A stretch of 64,000 nucleotides of DNA, from the NCBI GenBank assembly GCA_022376515.1, contig WTXI01000098.1:1-64000 (forward strand), written 5' to 3'. The notes beneath the pieces are model-generated. The model did no database searches. It saw nothing but the letters and a program-made list of their open reading frames with translations, and had not been told where the DNA came from. A program made the translations under genes and the position numbers. Origin of the DNA: Lactifluus volemus (Eukaryota > Basidiomycota > Agaricomycetes > Russulales > Russulaceae). Positions 22,059-33,051 of the stretch are shown here, one piece after another; within the stretch, counting starts at the first letter, position 1; every line of letters begins with the position of its first letter.

Positions 22059-23008
22059 TTCCCAGCTCATACAGCCCCATAACATCAAGGATCCTCCTCC
22101 AAACTTGAGTGTACCTTGTACTAGCCGATCGCTAAGGTCCTCCTGGGGCCTTTTCCAGACCCAGGTCTTGCCATCTGAGCCAAAGCGGTTGATTTTGGTC
22201 TCATCTGACCAAATAACCTGCTTCCAGTCTTCTACAGTCCAGTCTTTATACTTTTCGGCGAACTCCATTCTTGCCCTCTTGTGACGAGACCGAAGATATG
22301 GTCTTTTCTTCTTTGTAACGGCCTTCATCCCCTGGTTTTTAAGGCCGCGGCGGACTGTTTGGGCAGAGATGGATGTGTTGTTGACTGTCCCAAGGTGTCT
22401 GGCCACTTGAGCTGCATTTTCCATCTTTCCAGTAAAGAGAAGTCGTGTTGCCTGGCGTAGATCCTGATCTGAAAGCTTCTTTGGGCGGCCTCCAGTGGAT
22501 TTTTGAAGGTGGGGGCGGTGTTCTTTACGGAGATTACTGATTTTACTGAGGCTGACCCCAGTATCTGAGTGAATTTGGGTAGCAGAGTGACCCGCGTCAA
22601 GGAGAAGGAGGATGTGGTTGACTTTTTCAGAGGAGAGACGCTTCATAGTGGTGGAAGGTAACAAAGAGTGCTTTTAAGCGGATTTTTTCGATGGATTCTA
22701 GTTTACATAGCTATAGCCTACATTCACAAAAAATTTGGGGTTATTTGAGCAAGATTTGCTCCCACTATACACTGAGAATTATTGTTGAACATGTTGGCAA
22801 CAAAACCCTTCTTATGTAAATCTAGACTAGATTGCCCGTATCTTACGCTATAGTAGGCCATATGACACATATAATATATCTATAGAAAGCTACGAATCAC
22901 ACCTTTCAGACGCTACTATCATCGTTATTTATAGATACCTAGTTCAAAAGATATAGCTGTTTTGGGGTGAGGGTCAGTTTTATGAGAAGGGTTTTGGAAG
23001 TCACTGTA

Positions 23009-26000
23009 CTACAGTGTGGTGGCTGACCTATTTATATATCACTCACCAAGGAGTATCTGCGTGATTGTCTGGAGCGCTTTCAGAGTTTGCTCGCGCTTCC
23101 CCACCTTTTCTGCAAGCCACCATGAACCACACCTCTAGGTGCTGCCCCTCTCAAAGCTCCGTATGTTCCCCATCTCTGGGGCTGCCGCAGTTGAGACTAC
23201 CGCCAAGTCGTTGGAACCACTGTGTCCGCATCCAACTGCAAATGGGCCTTCTGAGGAGGGCGGCAGCGGGCACTCTTTAGCCAAGGAGATGTCTCATGTG
23301 GTGGAACCCGAGCAGGTCTGCGACCCAGAAAAGTCAGTTGGACCCATCTGGTTATATTTGGTCGTGGTTCCGATGTAGCTCAAACTCCACGTCTCCCCTC
23401 TTGCTCGCCTCAGCGCCAGTAACCCTCACCCCCAGCCGCATGAACACGCTGATGGCGTCACGCATCGCGAGTTTCTCACACTGAGAGGACGCACGACGTA
23501 TATCGATTCCCTGAAAAGCAGGGGTGTACGGTATGCACGCACATCGCGCGCCAAGTGCGAGGAACACCAGCAGCGGCGGCGGTGGTGGTGGTGGTGGAGG
23601 CATTAAACGTAAATCTAACAAACCCAATGACGACAACGACGATACGGATGAAGCATGTCGATCACGGTGATGATGATGATGCCGGCGACCACCTTGACGG
23701 TCCTCCGAGGTACCGGCGGCCTCGCTCCTCGTCGCACCACCTGTTGTATGATGATGCGCGGTGTAGTTCAATTTGTACGCCGGGTATCCAGGCAGCCAGA
23801 ACTGCACAGGCGGAAGTAGAGGCGTGGGAGGTACAACTTCCGTAGGACGACGACGACCGTCCTCCCCGTATTCACGCTCGCCGATATCGGCGTCGGATGC
23901 CATCGTCGGAGTTGACGTCGGTTTCAACAACGGGTCGTTCAGGGCCACGAGGAATAATAGGTACCGGCTCGGGCGACGCTGCGCGTGAAGGGTTTTTTTC
24001 CGTTGGACGACACTGATGCAGCGCCATCTTGTATGCAGAACGGCCGCCAGGATCGCTTGCGTGCAGGTCCCTCAGTTGGCTTTAGCACCATAACAGACAG
24101 CAGCGGTGTGGGTAGCGGTGGTGTGTCACGGCGCTGGCGCGAATTCCGGTGTCTGCCAGATGCTTGTGAAGGCGTGGGTGAGGTCAGCCCCGGAGAGTGA
24201 GGGCAAGACTTGTCGTGGCGCCGAGATTTGTAGTTTCTGTGACAGTTACCTCGAAAGGGAGATTGCCAGATAAATTAGACGGGACGGCAACGTCCTCGAG
24301 AGGGGGCAAGGCCCGAAACACGCTATCGACATGCCCATCAATGAGCCACTTGCCGATCATTTCTTGTGCCCAGCCCATCTCGCGCTCGACCTCCTCCTGT
24401 TCTTCCCGTCTTTCCTTCTCCCCCTCCAGCCTTTCCTTGAGCTTCTCCAAACACTCTTCACGTTTGTTGGCACTCCACGCCTTAGGTGGGTTCACCTCGG
24501 GGCCATCCAGAGAAATGTTCACTTTGAAGAGCTGGCGTCCCGTGCGTCCGAGCTTGAGGTATCCTTTCTGTGCCCAATCCCGTATGTCTGACTCATCCGA
24601 GTCGAGCAACAGAACGAGGCGCCCTGCGCATGGCAAGCCCGCAGTCAGCTCGGGGAGGTGGGATGTTTTTGGGCCCGGGTAGTCCCATCCGAGGTGTGAA
24701 AGGGGTCGCTTGGATCCGGTGACGTTGATTTCTCAAGGGCATCGGGACAGGAAATGTGGAGATGATAGGCAGCAAGGAAGGCAGAGTGAGGTTCGAGTCG
24801 AAGTGCGGGGGGTACGTTGGTGTGGCCATGGATTTGCTGGGGAGGACGATCCGTTACATGGGACAAGTAAGGAATCAGTGATTGGGGCGATCACGAGAGG
24901 AGTGTCCCAACAGCTGTGCTCACATATGTCGGGAGGGTCATAATGTATTCCTGAGTGGAGATGCTGCAACGCAATGGAGGGTGCCTTTGGTTGTCTGGAA
25001 TTGGCAGCACTTGAACGGTGAGTGGAAGTTTCGATGCGGGAGGAATTAGTGCGGGAAGATGAAACGATGGAGGATGATATCAAACAGACTGTGTGACAGA
25101 TGATTCACTGCTATAAGTGAAGTCACGGCCTCCAATAGTGGCCGTCCTCCACCGATCGACATCGGAACCGGACTTGTTCCCGGGACTACGCTTGGAATAT
25201 GGTACAACAGCGCCGTGATATCTAGAAGGATAGGCATACACATGGGAGTGACGCTGTGCTTCCTTTGGAGAGATGGACTTGGTCTTTTTTCTCTATTTTG
25301 AGAGGGAAAAGGGCTTTTTCGACGAGTATGAGAAGATTTGAATAAGCCAAACTCAAAGACGGTGCTGAAGTCTAACTTGCTGCTGTGACTGAGAGACGTT
25401 AGATTAGAAACACTTACCATTCGGTATATTGAGCCCGTTCCTTGTGAGCCACATGCCCCATCGGGTGATTATTGGCCTGAAGGAAAAGGCACACGCGTAC
25501 TTGACGTTGACCATAGTTTTCTGTAGCAGTTGGATACATGAACAAGCTCGGACGGGTGCTGCACCGGTACGTAATGGCATATATGAGAGGAGTGTGGCCA
25601 GGAACACCGCAGACCCGATGAAAGCGACATGGTACTGGTATCGGGCAGCGGCGTATGCAGAGGATGTGACATTAGCACTGTGCTCGGCCCCGGCAAAAAA
25701 CTGTGAGCCAGTCGAAGCCCAAGCCCTTGCATGTCGTACAACCGGAGGGCGTCAGTTTTAAGATGGGCAGGCATGTGCTCGAATGGCAGAAGTGGAAGAT
25801 GTACATTGGTGGATTACTCGTAAGAGTTTCCTAACGATCTACACTGCATCCGCTGATTTGTGCCTCTGAATGGTGTCCATGAATGTAGACTTGAGCCACC
25901 GTGAAAGAATTGTGCTCTTGGCGATCACATACAATGACAATGGTGTCTTGTGTCCGTTATTTTACTGTCCCCCGCTCACAGTGATGGTGGTGCCCTATGG

Positions 26001-26587
26001 CGCACCCGAGTATCCTCATCCGTGAAAGTTTTGCTTTTGATAGGTGCACTGAGATGACCAATGGAAGGACCAGAGAAAGAAGCTGATATAGACAAAATGA
26101 CCCTCAATTAGAGTATAACATTCTACTACGATCTTACTCTACCCGCCTCCCACTTTCATATAATGCACCTCTCACCTCGCATCTGTAGCAGTTGTACCAG
26201 TGTGGCGGAGTGCGGTACGTGAGTCTCACTCTCCACCGTTCCTTGTATTTATCCGAGATAAAAGAGGTTCAAAAGGGTCAGAGATCAAACAAATCTATTG
26301 CGAAGTGAGGAGCGTACTCTCGGAAAACATCGAATGGTCGGGCAAGTCAGGAAATCTGAGGAAGGAAAAAAGGGTTACGTAAGCTTCTGATGGTTCCTGC
26401 AAGGCACGGCGAATATAGCCCGCCAGCCAGACCCCGTGAACCCTAGCCCGCCCCCGTTCTTCTTGCTCAGGCTGCCAACACGACACGCAAGCCGCGACTG
26501 CCACAGCACCTAGCTCGGGGCTCGAGCGCCATAGCCACTGCGCAGCTCCCTCTCCACGCTCATGCTCACCACGCTTCTCCCCGCTAC
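23009..26587. other. Spacer of unit A
   Basis: Array spacer following NLR-A, homologous to 44,400-47,877 and to the D spacer. It has short open frames on both strands that are only partly kept between copies. Best candidates are the minus-strand coiled-coil frame listed separately; a proline- and histidine-rich minus frame at 23,352-23,948; and a plus-strand stretch near 25,165-25,300 ending in a frame kept in other copies (FLWRDGLGLFS). I do not recognise a product. (GGT)n/(CAC)n-type low complexity at about 23,573-23,600. Confidence 0.5.
24184..24636 (-). CDS. Spacer coiled-coil frame, unknown (unit A)
   Basis: 150-codon open frame, probably one exon of a longer minus-strand gene. It contains LLLDSDESDIRDWAQKGYLK, a long charged helix rich in Glu/Lys/Arg that looks like a coiled coil, and MGWAQEMIGKWLIDGHVDS. 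The same frame is present in unit C (45,686-46,036) and unit D (about 55,690-56,029), but there an extra G after GAAAGACGG shifts it. Unit B has lost this segment. Function not recognised; the copies in C and D argue for decay. Confidence 0.4.
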   Translation of the reverse strand: MPCAGRLVLLLDSDESDIRDWAQKGYLKLGRTGRQLFKVNISLDGPEVNPPKAWSANKREECLEKLKERLEGEKERREEQEEVEREMGWAQEMIGKWLIDGHVDSVFRALPPLEDVAVPSNLSGNLPFEVTVTETTNLGATTSLALTLRG

Positions 26588-26594
26588 CACACTC

Positions 26595-27262
26595 GTCGAT
26601 AAGACAACTGGAACGGAAGTACCCTACCTGTATTGGGAAGCAGTGTAAAGTTCAATTTCAAACCTAGCCCGCTCGTCTGGCCGTGACTGAATGTTACTCC
26701 TTAGCGTGAATCCTCACCTCAGAACTCCTGATGTCTCTCGTGCCTCCACTCCTGTAGGCAACGCGGAGACATTCGATCCTTCTCATCCATCAGTGACTCT
26801 GGGAAACTCGATCCTTCTCCCCATAGGCAAAGTTCCGGGCTACTTAGATGCCGCCCTCAAAGCCTCACCTTGCACACAGAAGCGCGCACCTCCTTCATCA
26901 CGTCCGTATCTATTCTCCTCACTTCAAAGACAATGTATCAACGTGGCATATTCGGTGACTGTTCAGATATTGGCTACCGGATTTACTAAAAGCACGGGTA
27001 CGTCGCGCTCTTCCCACAGGAATCGTACGAGCAAGCTGCGCCGATGGTCGTCTCTCCCACGCCTGACGTGGTCACACACGTGTTCATGCTCTTCTGTGGT
27101 GTAGCCTCCGCTGACGTTGAACTTTGGCAATCGGCGAGCGCACTTACGTCCGCGGTAGACGATACAACATCCTGGACGGAGGTTGTCGGGGTCGACGCAG
27201 CGCGTGGGCATGATCTGAGGTTGTTCCGTGTGCTGGAGTGGGGTGGAATTGAGATCGAGTGA
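26595..27262 (+). pseudogene. Conserved basidiomycete protein, truncated copy (unit B)
   Basis: Same gene as at 277-1,003 but cut at its 5' side by the array junction. Donor GTAAAG after ...YLYWEAV. Compared with unit C it lacks one C near 26,870 (AAAGCCTCACC instead of AAAGCCCTCACC), and further changes near 26,995 disturb the KHEYVALRF region. Not functional as a protein gene. Confidence 0.55.
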
Positions 27263-27594
27263 GGGCGATGCCACTTGCGGGAGTGATGATAGATGGGTAA
27301 TGTACTGATACGCAAGGGCTTTGATTTTTGTTGTCGTCAGTGCCCATAATCCTCAGTCTTGGTAACATGAGACGATACCGACAATGACATTTTGTGAATC
27401 TGTGCATAAAGTTCAAGTTGGCGGGCCTAGCCCGTTGATGTTGTGTGCTGTTTGTTCTCAGCGCCCTAAGGCGAAACGTTGGGGTGTGTGCTAGTATCTC
27501 ATATCCATCTCATCTCTCGTACCCTACTCTTCACTTCCTTCATACCTATATTTCAGTCTTCGAAGGACATTTCAATACCTAAGAATATACCCAG

Positions 27595-30500
27595 ATGATC
27601 CAAAATTCGTATGTCACAGTCTCTACCTTATCGCTAATTGTCCATACCTGAGCTGAGCAGCCCAGGTCCTCAAAGCTCCGGAGTAGGCTCCATCAATCGC
27701 GCCCATGTCAGCGAGACACAACAAATCTCGCTTCCCCTCCAAGTGACCCGTACGTGTCTTTATGATCCCACACCAATAGATACTACATTTTTGTTTCGTT
27801 AGTCCTAAAAGCGCACAATCTTCCCCGTCTCAAGACCCTACTTGGAAGAAAGAGACGATTCTATGTTACTGTAAGCCATGGGGAGAAAATATGGCAGACA
27901 CAAGCCGTGCGGAGCGTGGGTCAACGTGTGGAATGGAACGAGAACGTCGACGCTTTGTTAGTCTTGTCATATTTCTGTTCCTACGTACAACTGAGTCTCC
28001 TGCAGCCCTGTACAACCATCCTCCAATATCACGATATCTCTTTATGTGAAGAAGACCGTGGGGACGGACGTCCTTATTGGAAGGCAGGAGATTACCTGTG
28101 ATCCCCGAAATGGTTCGCACATTTCTCGGAATTCTTAGTGATCGTTCTGGCTGAACATGCTACACCAAGAACTTGACGTTGTTCTCGGTCATGCTGGACA
28201 TAATACATCGGAGCCAGCCACAGTGTTCCTAACGATCGCCGTGTCAGCAAACACAGGTTCCTCTCTGACTGGGGTAGTCAATACCCCGAACCCTACAACG
28301 ACGGATCCAGCTAGCACTGTTGCTACGGGTCCTAATGTCCTTCCCATTGAGAGGGATAATGCCGGGCAGCCAACAGCAGGAGGCCCGACGGTGGAGTCAC
28401 GTGACAGAATCCGTCATGTTCAGGAAGCTCTTGACAACATTGACACGATGAAAACGTGGAAAAATGCTGTGAATGCTGTCAAGTGGGTAATGGGTACTGT
28501 CAGTAAAATTGCAGAAGTATGCCTAGCATCGTTTTTGTTAATCCGTCTTGAACTAACGTCCGCTGCTCAGTTGAACCCTTATGCAACACTAGCATGGAAC
28601 ATACTCTCAAAGATCCCCGAGGTGCGTCTCCTTGTCTTGTCTCTTTCACTGTTTCTTGTTCACCTTGCCGCCAGGTTTTGCTACAGCAAGTTCAGCGTGA
28701 CGATAACATCCAAACACTACTTGAGGCGATAGTCGATGCGTTTGAATTCGCGGAAGAGGCCGATCCATTACGAGACATCAGGCCAGAGTCTAGGCAAGCA
28801 AAGATCCTAGAGGAGATGCTGAGATGCGTCACCGAATGTGCCGAATTTATCACATCCTATGCGGAGGATGTTAAAGTTGGTACGACGTCTTGGTCTCGCT
28901 TGTTGGTCATTATTAACATGTGATTACAGGAAGACGGGTTTTGAAGAATATCGTAGGCCCAGTTGATGAAAAAATTGAGCAGCACCGCTCGAACCTCGTC
29001 CGATTGCGAGAAAGTTTCCTTGCTCGTGCTATTGTCATCGCCGAGGTCACTGTGATAGAGGCTGGTGCGTAGTTATGACAGTCACACGATCGTTCGATGA
29101 TCGATCTCACATGGGGAACACAGAGCTGGACGCCAAAATCAGAGAATTGCCTTATAAAGGAGGCTGGCGATTCGGAGATGAGATGCGCTGCCTTCCAGGC
29201 ACACGGGAAGATTTCCTGGACCATATTGTCAAGTGGATCGAGAATCCGGAATCAAATCGTGGGCTCGTTCTATTTGGCCAGGCTGGCACGGGAAAGTCTT
29301 CGATTGCATATGAAATTGCACATCGTTTCGATGACAAATACCTCGGCTGTTACTTTGCCTTTCTGAGGAAAGAGCAGTCGAAAGACGAGGCTTATCAGCT
29401 GTTCACTACAATTGCCCGGGATCTCTCTGATCGTAATCTTGCGTTCAAGCACGCCCTCGGGAAGGTTGTCAAGGATAAATCTTCCCTTCGTAATACCCGA
29501 AATTATCGCAAACTTTTTGAATCTCTCCTTGTTGAACCGCTGAAGGACCTGTCGCTCCCTGCACCGGTTCTTATCATCATCGACGCATTGGATGAAAGTG
29601 GAGATGCAGTCGGACAAACTGGATTACACACCTTTCTCGCCGAACACCTTGTCGACCTCCCACGAGAGTTCCGCATACTCATCACTTCAAGACCAGAGGG
29701 TGGTATCGAACCTGCATTCACAGGAGCATCGTCTGTCGATACGCTCTACATGGATGACAGTGAACTGGCCGCCAAGACAGAGCAAGATATTCTGTTGTAT
29801 CTTGAGAAGAATCTACCTCGGGACGTGTTCAAGGAGCATGGTGCTGAACTAGCAAAGGCATCAGAGGGCCTGTTCCAGTGGGCAGCTGCTGCATCCGGGT
29901 TCATAAATAGCCCTCCTGCTAGTTTTGGCTTCAGCAAGAGAAAGTGTGTACAGCGCCTGTTAGGGCACTCTCAAGATGACAGTGGAGAAGATCCGTTGGA
30001 CAAATTATACAAAGAAATTCTCGAGGGGTACTTCGGACCGCAAGAAGCTCAGATTCTATTTCGTTCCGTCATGGGACAGCTTCTTGCTGCAACCGAACCG
30101 CTCTCGATAGATTCCTTAATCACCTTGCGTCGGCATGCCCCCATCGATGACGCCGAGGATTCTGATCCTGTTCTTGAAATGCTCCGTCACCTCGGCTCAC
30201 TGCTGAGTCACGTGACTTCATCCGATCACACGCGTCCCATCGTTCCTCTCCATACATCATTCCGCGACTTTCTGACGAGCAAGAAGAATGACATGTTTTA
30301 TGTGGACCTTGATGGTGCTCATCGTGAATTGGCACATTCTTGCGTCAGCTTGATGCTCGTCAAGCCCAAGTTTAACATTTGCGAACTCGAGTCATCATAC
30401 ATTGCGAACAGCGATGTCCCAGACCTTAACTCTCGAATTTGCAAACACATTCCACCTGCTCTATCATATGCCTGCATTTTCTGGGACAATCACCTGGAAC

Positions 30501-33051
30501 ACGTTGATTTCGAGCAAGACCTCTTGGGGAAACTTGGATCCCTGTTCGACACGAAGTTTCTGTTTTGGCTTGAAGTGCTTAGCATCAAGTGCAAAGTGAA
30601 TGCTGCTCTTCCAGCATTGTCGTCTCTGATGACATGGCTACGGTCTGGTAAGAGTAAGGTATGTACACCCCATACTTGAAAATGACATTTACTGACGATG
30701 ACATCATGATACAATTACAACAGGCGTCTCAAAATGCGGAACATTTGATGACAATTGTGAATGATGGTTCCGCATTTGTGCGGTATTTTGGGATGCCCAT
30801 TGCAAGGAGCGCACCGCATATCTACATTTCTGCTCTACCATTCGCACCGTCCTCTTCCCACATCGCCAAGCATTACCTTCATCTATTCCCTCGTACGCTG
30901 TGCTTGGAACGCGGGCAGTTTTCTCATTGGCCCGCGTTGGAAATGACGATTCGAGCACATGAAGAATCAATCGACTCTGTTACATTCTCACCAGATGGGC
31001 AGCGCATTGCCTCAGGCTCACGTGATTGCACTATTCGGGTGTGGGATTCCACAACCGGGGAGCTTGTAGCAGGCCCGTGTACTGGACACACTGGCGAAAT
31101 TGATTCGGTTGCATTCTCTCCTGGCGGGCAGCACATCGCCTCGGGCTCGAGGGATGGTACGATTCGGGTGTGGGATGCTGCGACAGGCGAGATCTTCGCA
31201 GGCCCGTTTACTAGTCACACCGGTCAGGTCTACTCTGTGGCATACTCGCCGGATGGGGAGCGCATCGCCTCGGCCTCGCAAGATCGCACCATTTGCGTGT
31301 GGGATGTTACAAAAGGAGCCGTCGTGGCAGGGCCGTTTACTGGACACACTACATGGGTTGGTTGTGTTGCATTCTCGCCGGACGGGAAGCGCATCGTCTC
31401 GGCCTCGGCAGATCGCACGATTCGGGTATGGGATGCCGCCACAGGAGAGCTTGTTGCGGGTCCGTTCACTAGACACACGGATAAAGTCTACGTGGTTTCG
31501 TTCTCACCAAACGGGCAGGTCATCGCCTCGGCCTCGACAGATTGCATGATTCACGTGTGGGACGCTGCAACAGGAGAAGTCATAGTGGGACCATTTATTG
31601 GACACACCGATCAGGTCGACTCTGTTGCTTTCTCACCAGATGGGCAGCTCATTGCCTCGGCCTCATTGGATCATACAATTCGTGTGTGGGATTCCGCGAC
31701 AGGAAACGTTGTAGCAGGACCGTTTATTGGACACACCGATCATGTCCATTCTGTTGCATTCTCTCCCAACGGGCAACGCATCACATCGGCCTCGTTCGAT
31801 CGCACGGTTCGTGTGTGGGGCATCACAGCAGACATCGTGGTCGACCCGCTTCCTGGTCACACCAATTGGGCCTATGCTGTTGCATTCTCACCGGATGGCC
31901 GGCGCGTTGCCTCAGCCTCATATGATCACACAATTTGCGTGTGGGATACCACAACTGGGCAGGTCACGGCGGGCCCATTTACTGGACACATCGGTCGGGT
32001 TTATTCTGTTGCATTCTCACCAGATGGGCAGCAAATTGCCTCAGCCTCGGCGGATCGCACCATTCGTGTGTGGGATGCCGTAACAGGAGAGATAGTGGTA
32101 GGCCCGTTTACTGGACACACTGATGAGATCAACTCTGTTGCATTCTCACCAGACGGGCTGCGTATAGCCTCAGCTTCGGATGATGAAACCATTCACATCT
32201 GGGATGCCGCCACAGGAGTGGTCGTTGTCGGCCCGTTTTCTGGACACACCAATCGAGTTTTTTCCGTTGCATTCTCGCCGGACGGGACACGTATCGTATC
32301 GGCCTCTGAAGATATTCGTGTGTGGGATGCTGAAAAAGGAGAGGCCATAGGAGACCCGTTTACTGGACACACTCAGTTGGTCAGATCTGTTGCATTTTCT
32401 CCAGATGGGAAGCACATCGCTTCGGCCTCGGCAGATTGCACGATTCACATATGGGATGCCGCAACAGGAGAGGCCATAGTAGCACCATTCACAGGACATA
32501 CAGATGAGGTCAACTCTGTTGCTTTCTCGCCCGATGGGCAACGTATCGTCTCAGCCTCAGACGATCGCACGATTCGCGCGTGGAATTCTGCCACAGGAGA
32601 GGCCATAGCATGCCCTTTTACAGGTCACACTGGTCGGGTGCGTTGTGTTGCATTCTCACCAGACGGGCGGTGGATTGCTTCGGCCTCGGAAGATAATACG
32701 ATTCGCCTATGGGATGCTCCGACAGTAGCAAAGCCGCTTCCTGGATACACCGAATCGGTCGACTCTGATGCAGTCTCGCCGGACATCACGGGCCGGGCCT
32801 CACCCGATCACACGGTTTGTGCCAAAACAGAAAATATCGGGAAGGACGACATTATGAACAAATGTCTAATTAATAATGATGGGTGGATGTGTGGGGAAAA
32901 GGGAGAACTTCTTTTGTGGATTCCCCAGGTTCACCGACCATATTTTCATAGATCCAACACCGTCTGGATAGGAGGCAGATACGAAACTTGGCTTGAACTG
33001 GACAATTTTGTACATGGATCAGATTGGGCTACATTACATTATGACGTCTAA
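27595..33051 (+). CDS. NLR-B: intact C2-NACHT-WD40 STAND protein (1,655 aa)
   Basis: Exons 27595-27608, 27658-27749, 27803-27956, 28006-28112, 28170-28516, 28571-28621, 28675-28879, 28930-29064, 29124-30658 and 30724-33051; total 4,968 nt, a multiple of three. All introns are GT-AG; the donor at 28,113 (GTTCGC) is the weakest. Domains: C2-like fold (about residues 30-140, LKAHNLPR, FYVTV, RVEWNE), a helical domain found in basidiomycete NLRs (LNPYATLAWN, DEKIEQHR), and NACHT with P-loop GQAGTGKS (about residue 420) and Walker B IIDALDE. Fourteen near-identical WD40 repeats follow (about residues 963-1,580; SVAFSPDGxxIASAS...TIRVWD), plus a degenerate fifteenth and a conserved tail (GWMCGEKGELLLW). 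Repeat 11 lacks two residues. By analogy with HET-E/HET-D type proteins it would sense a ligand through WD40 and oligomerise through NACHT. The C2 domain suggests membrane or lipid contact. Ligand unknown. Confidence 0.93.

Larger units (their letters stand above)
13598..22664 (-). pseudogene. Tc1-type transposase, split in two
   Basis: Cut-and-paste transposase of the DD34E Tc1 group. The N-terminal 202 codons (22,664-22,059) hold the paired helix-turn-helix DNA-binding region, with a GRPKKL motif between the helices and the first catalytic Asp in WSDET (about residue 155). The C-terminal 143 codons, stop included (14,026-13,598), hold the second Asp in QQDGDSKH and the Glu in NPIEHLW, with 34 residues between them. 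The two parts abut in frame (WE/GVG) when the nested 8,030-bp element and one TT duplication are left out, giving 344 residues. The transposase was therefore open when it was interrupted. The true start may be the Met at codon 7. Confidence 0.9.
13357..23006 (-). mobile_element. Tc1/mariner element, split by nested Plavaka
   Basis: Terminal inverted repeats start CAGTGACTTCCAAAACCC at 13,357 and end with the complement at 23,006. TA duplications lie at 13,355-13,356 and 23,007-23,008, and the flanks join to match the uninterrupted sequence after NLR-C. Each end carries a second, inner, inverted motif (AGAAGGGTTTTGTTG near 13,550; its complement near 22,805). Removing the nested element leaves about 1.62 kb, normal for the superfamily. 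It sits 67 bp after the NLR-A stop codon. Confidence 0.93.
338..26594 (+). repeat. Tandem array unit A (left-most, interrupted)
   Basis: First of four direct repeats. It begins at the CACACTC shared with the later junctions and ends at the next junction. Without its insertions (two copia-type insertions, Tc1 with nested Plavaka) it holds the same order as units B-D: gene fragment, upstream region, NLR gene, spacer. The sequence left of 338 is unique to this unit, so it looks like the founder end of the array. Confidence 0.8.

Noticed and set aside
31018..32541. Long open frames antisense to, and out of frame with, the WD40 exons in all four NLR genes
   Set aside because: They mirror the repeated WD40 codons (highly repetitive, same pattern in each repeat), while the sense frame carries the conserved protein; they are shadows of repeat composition.
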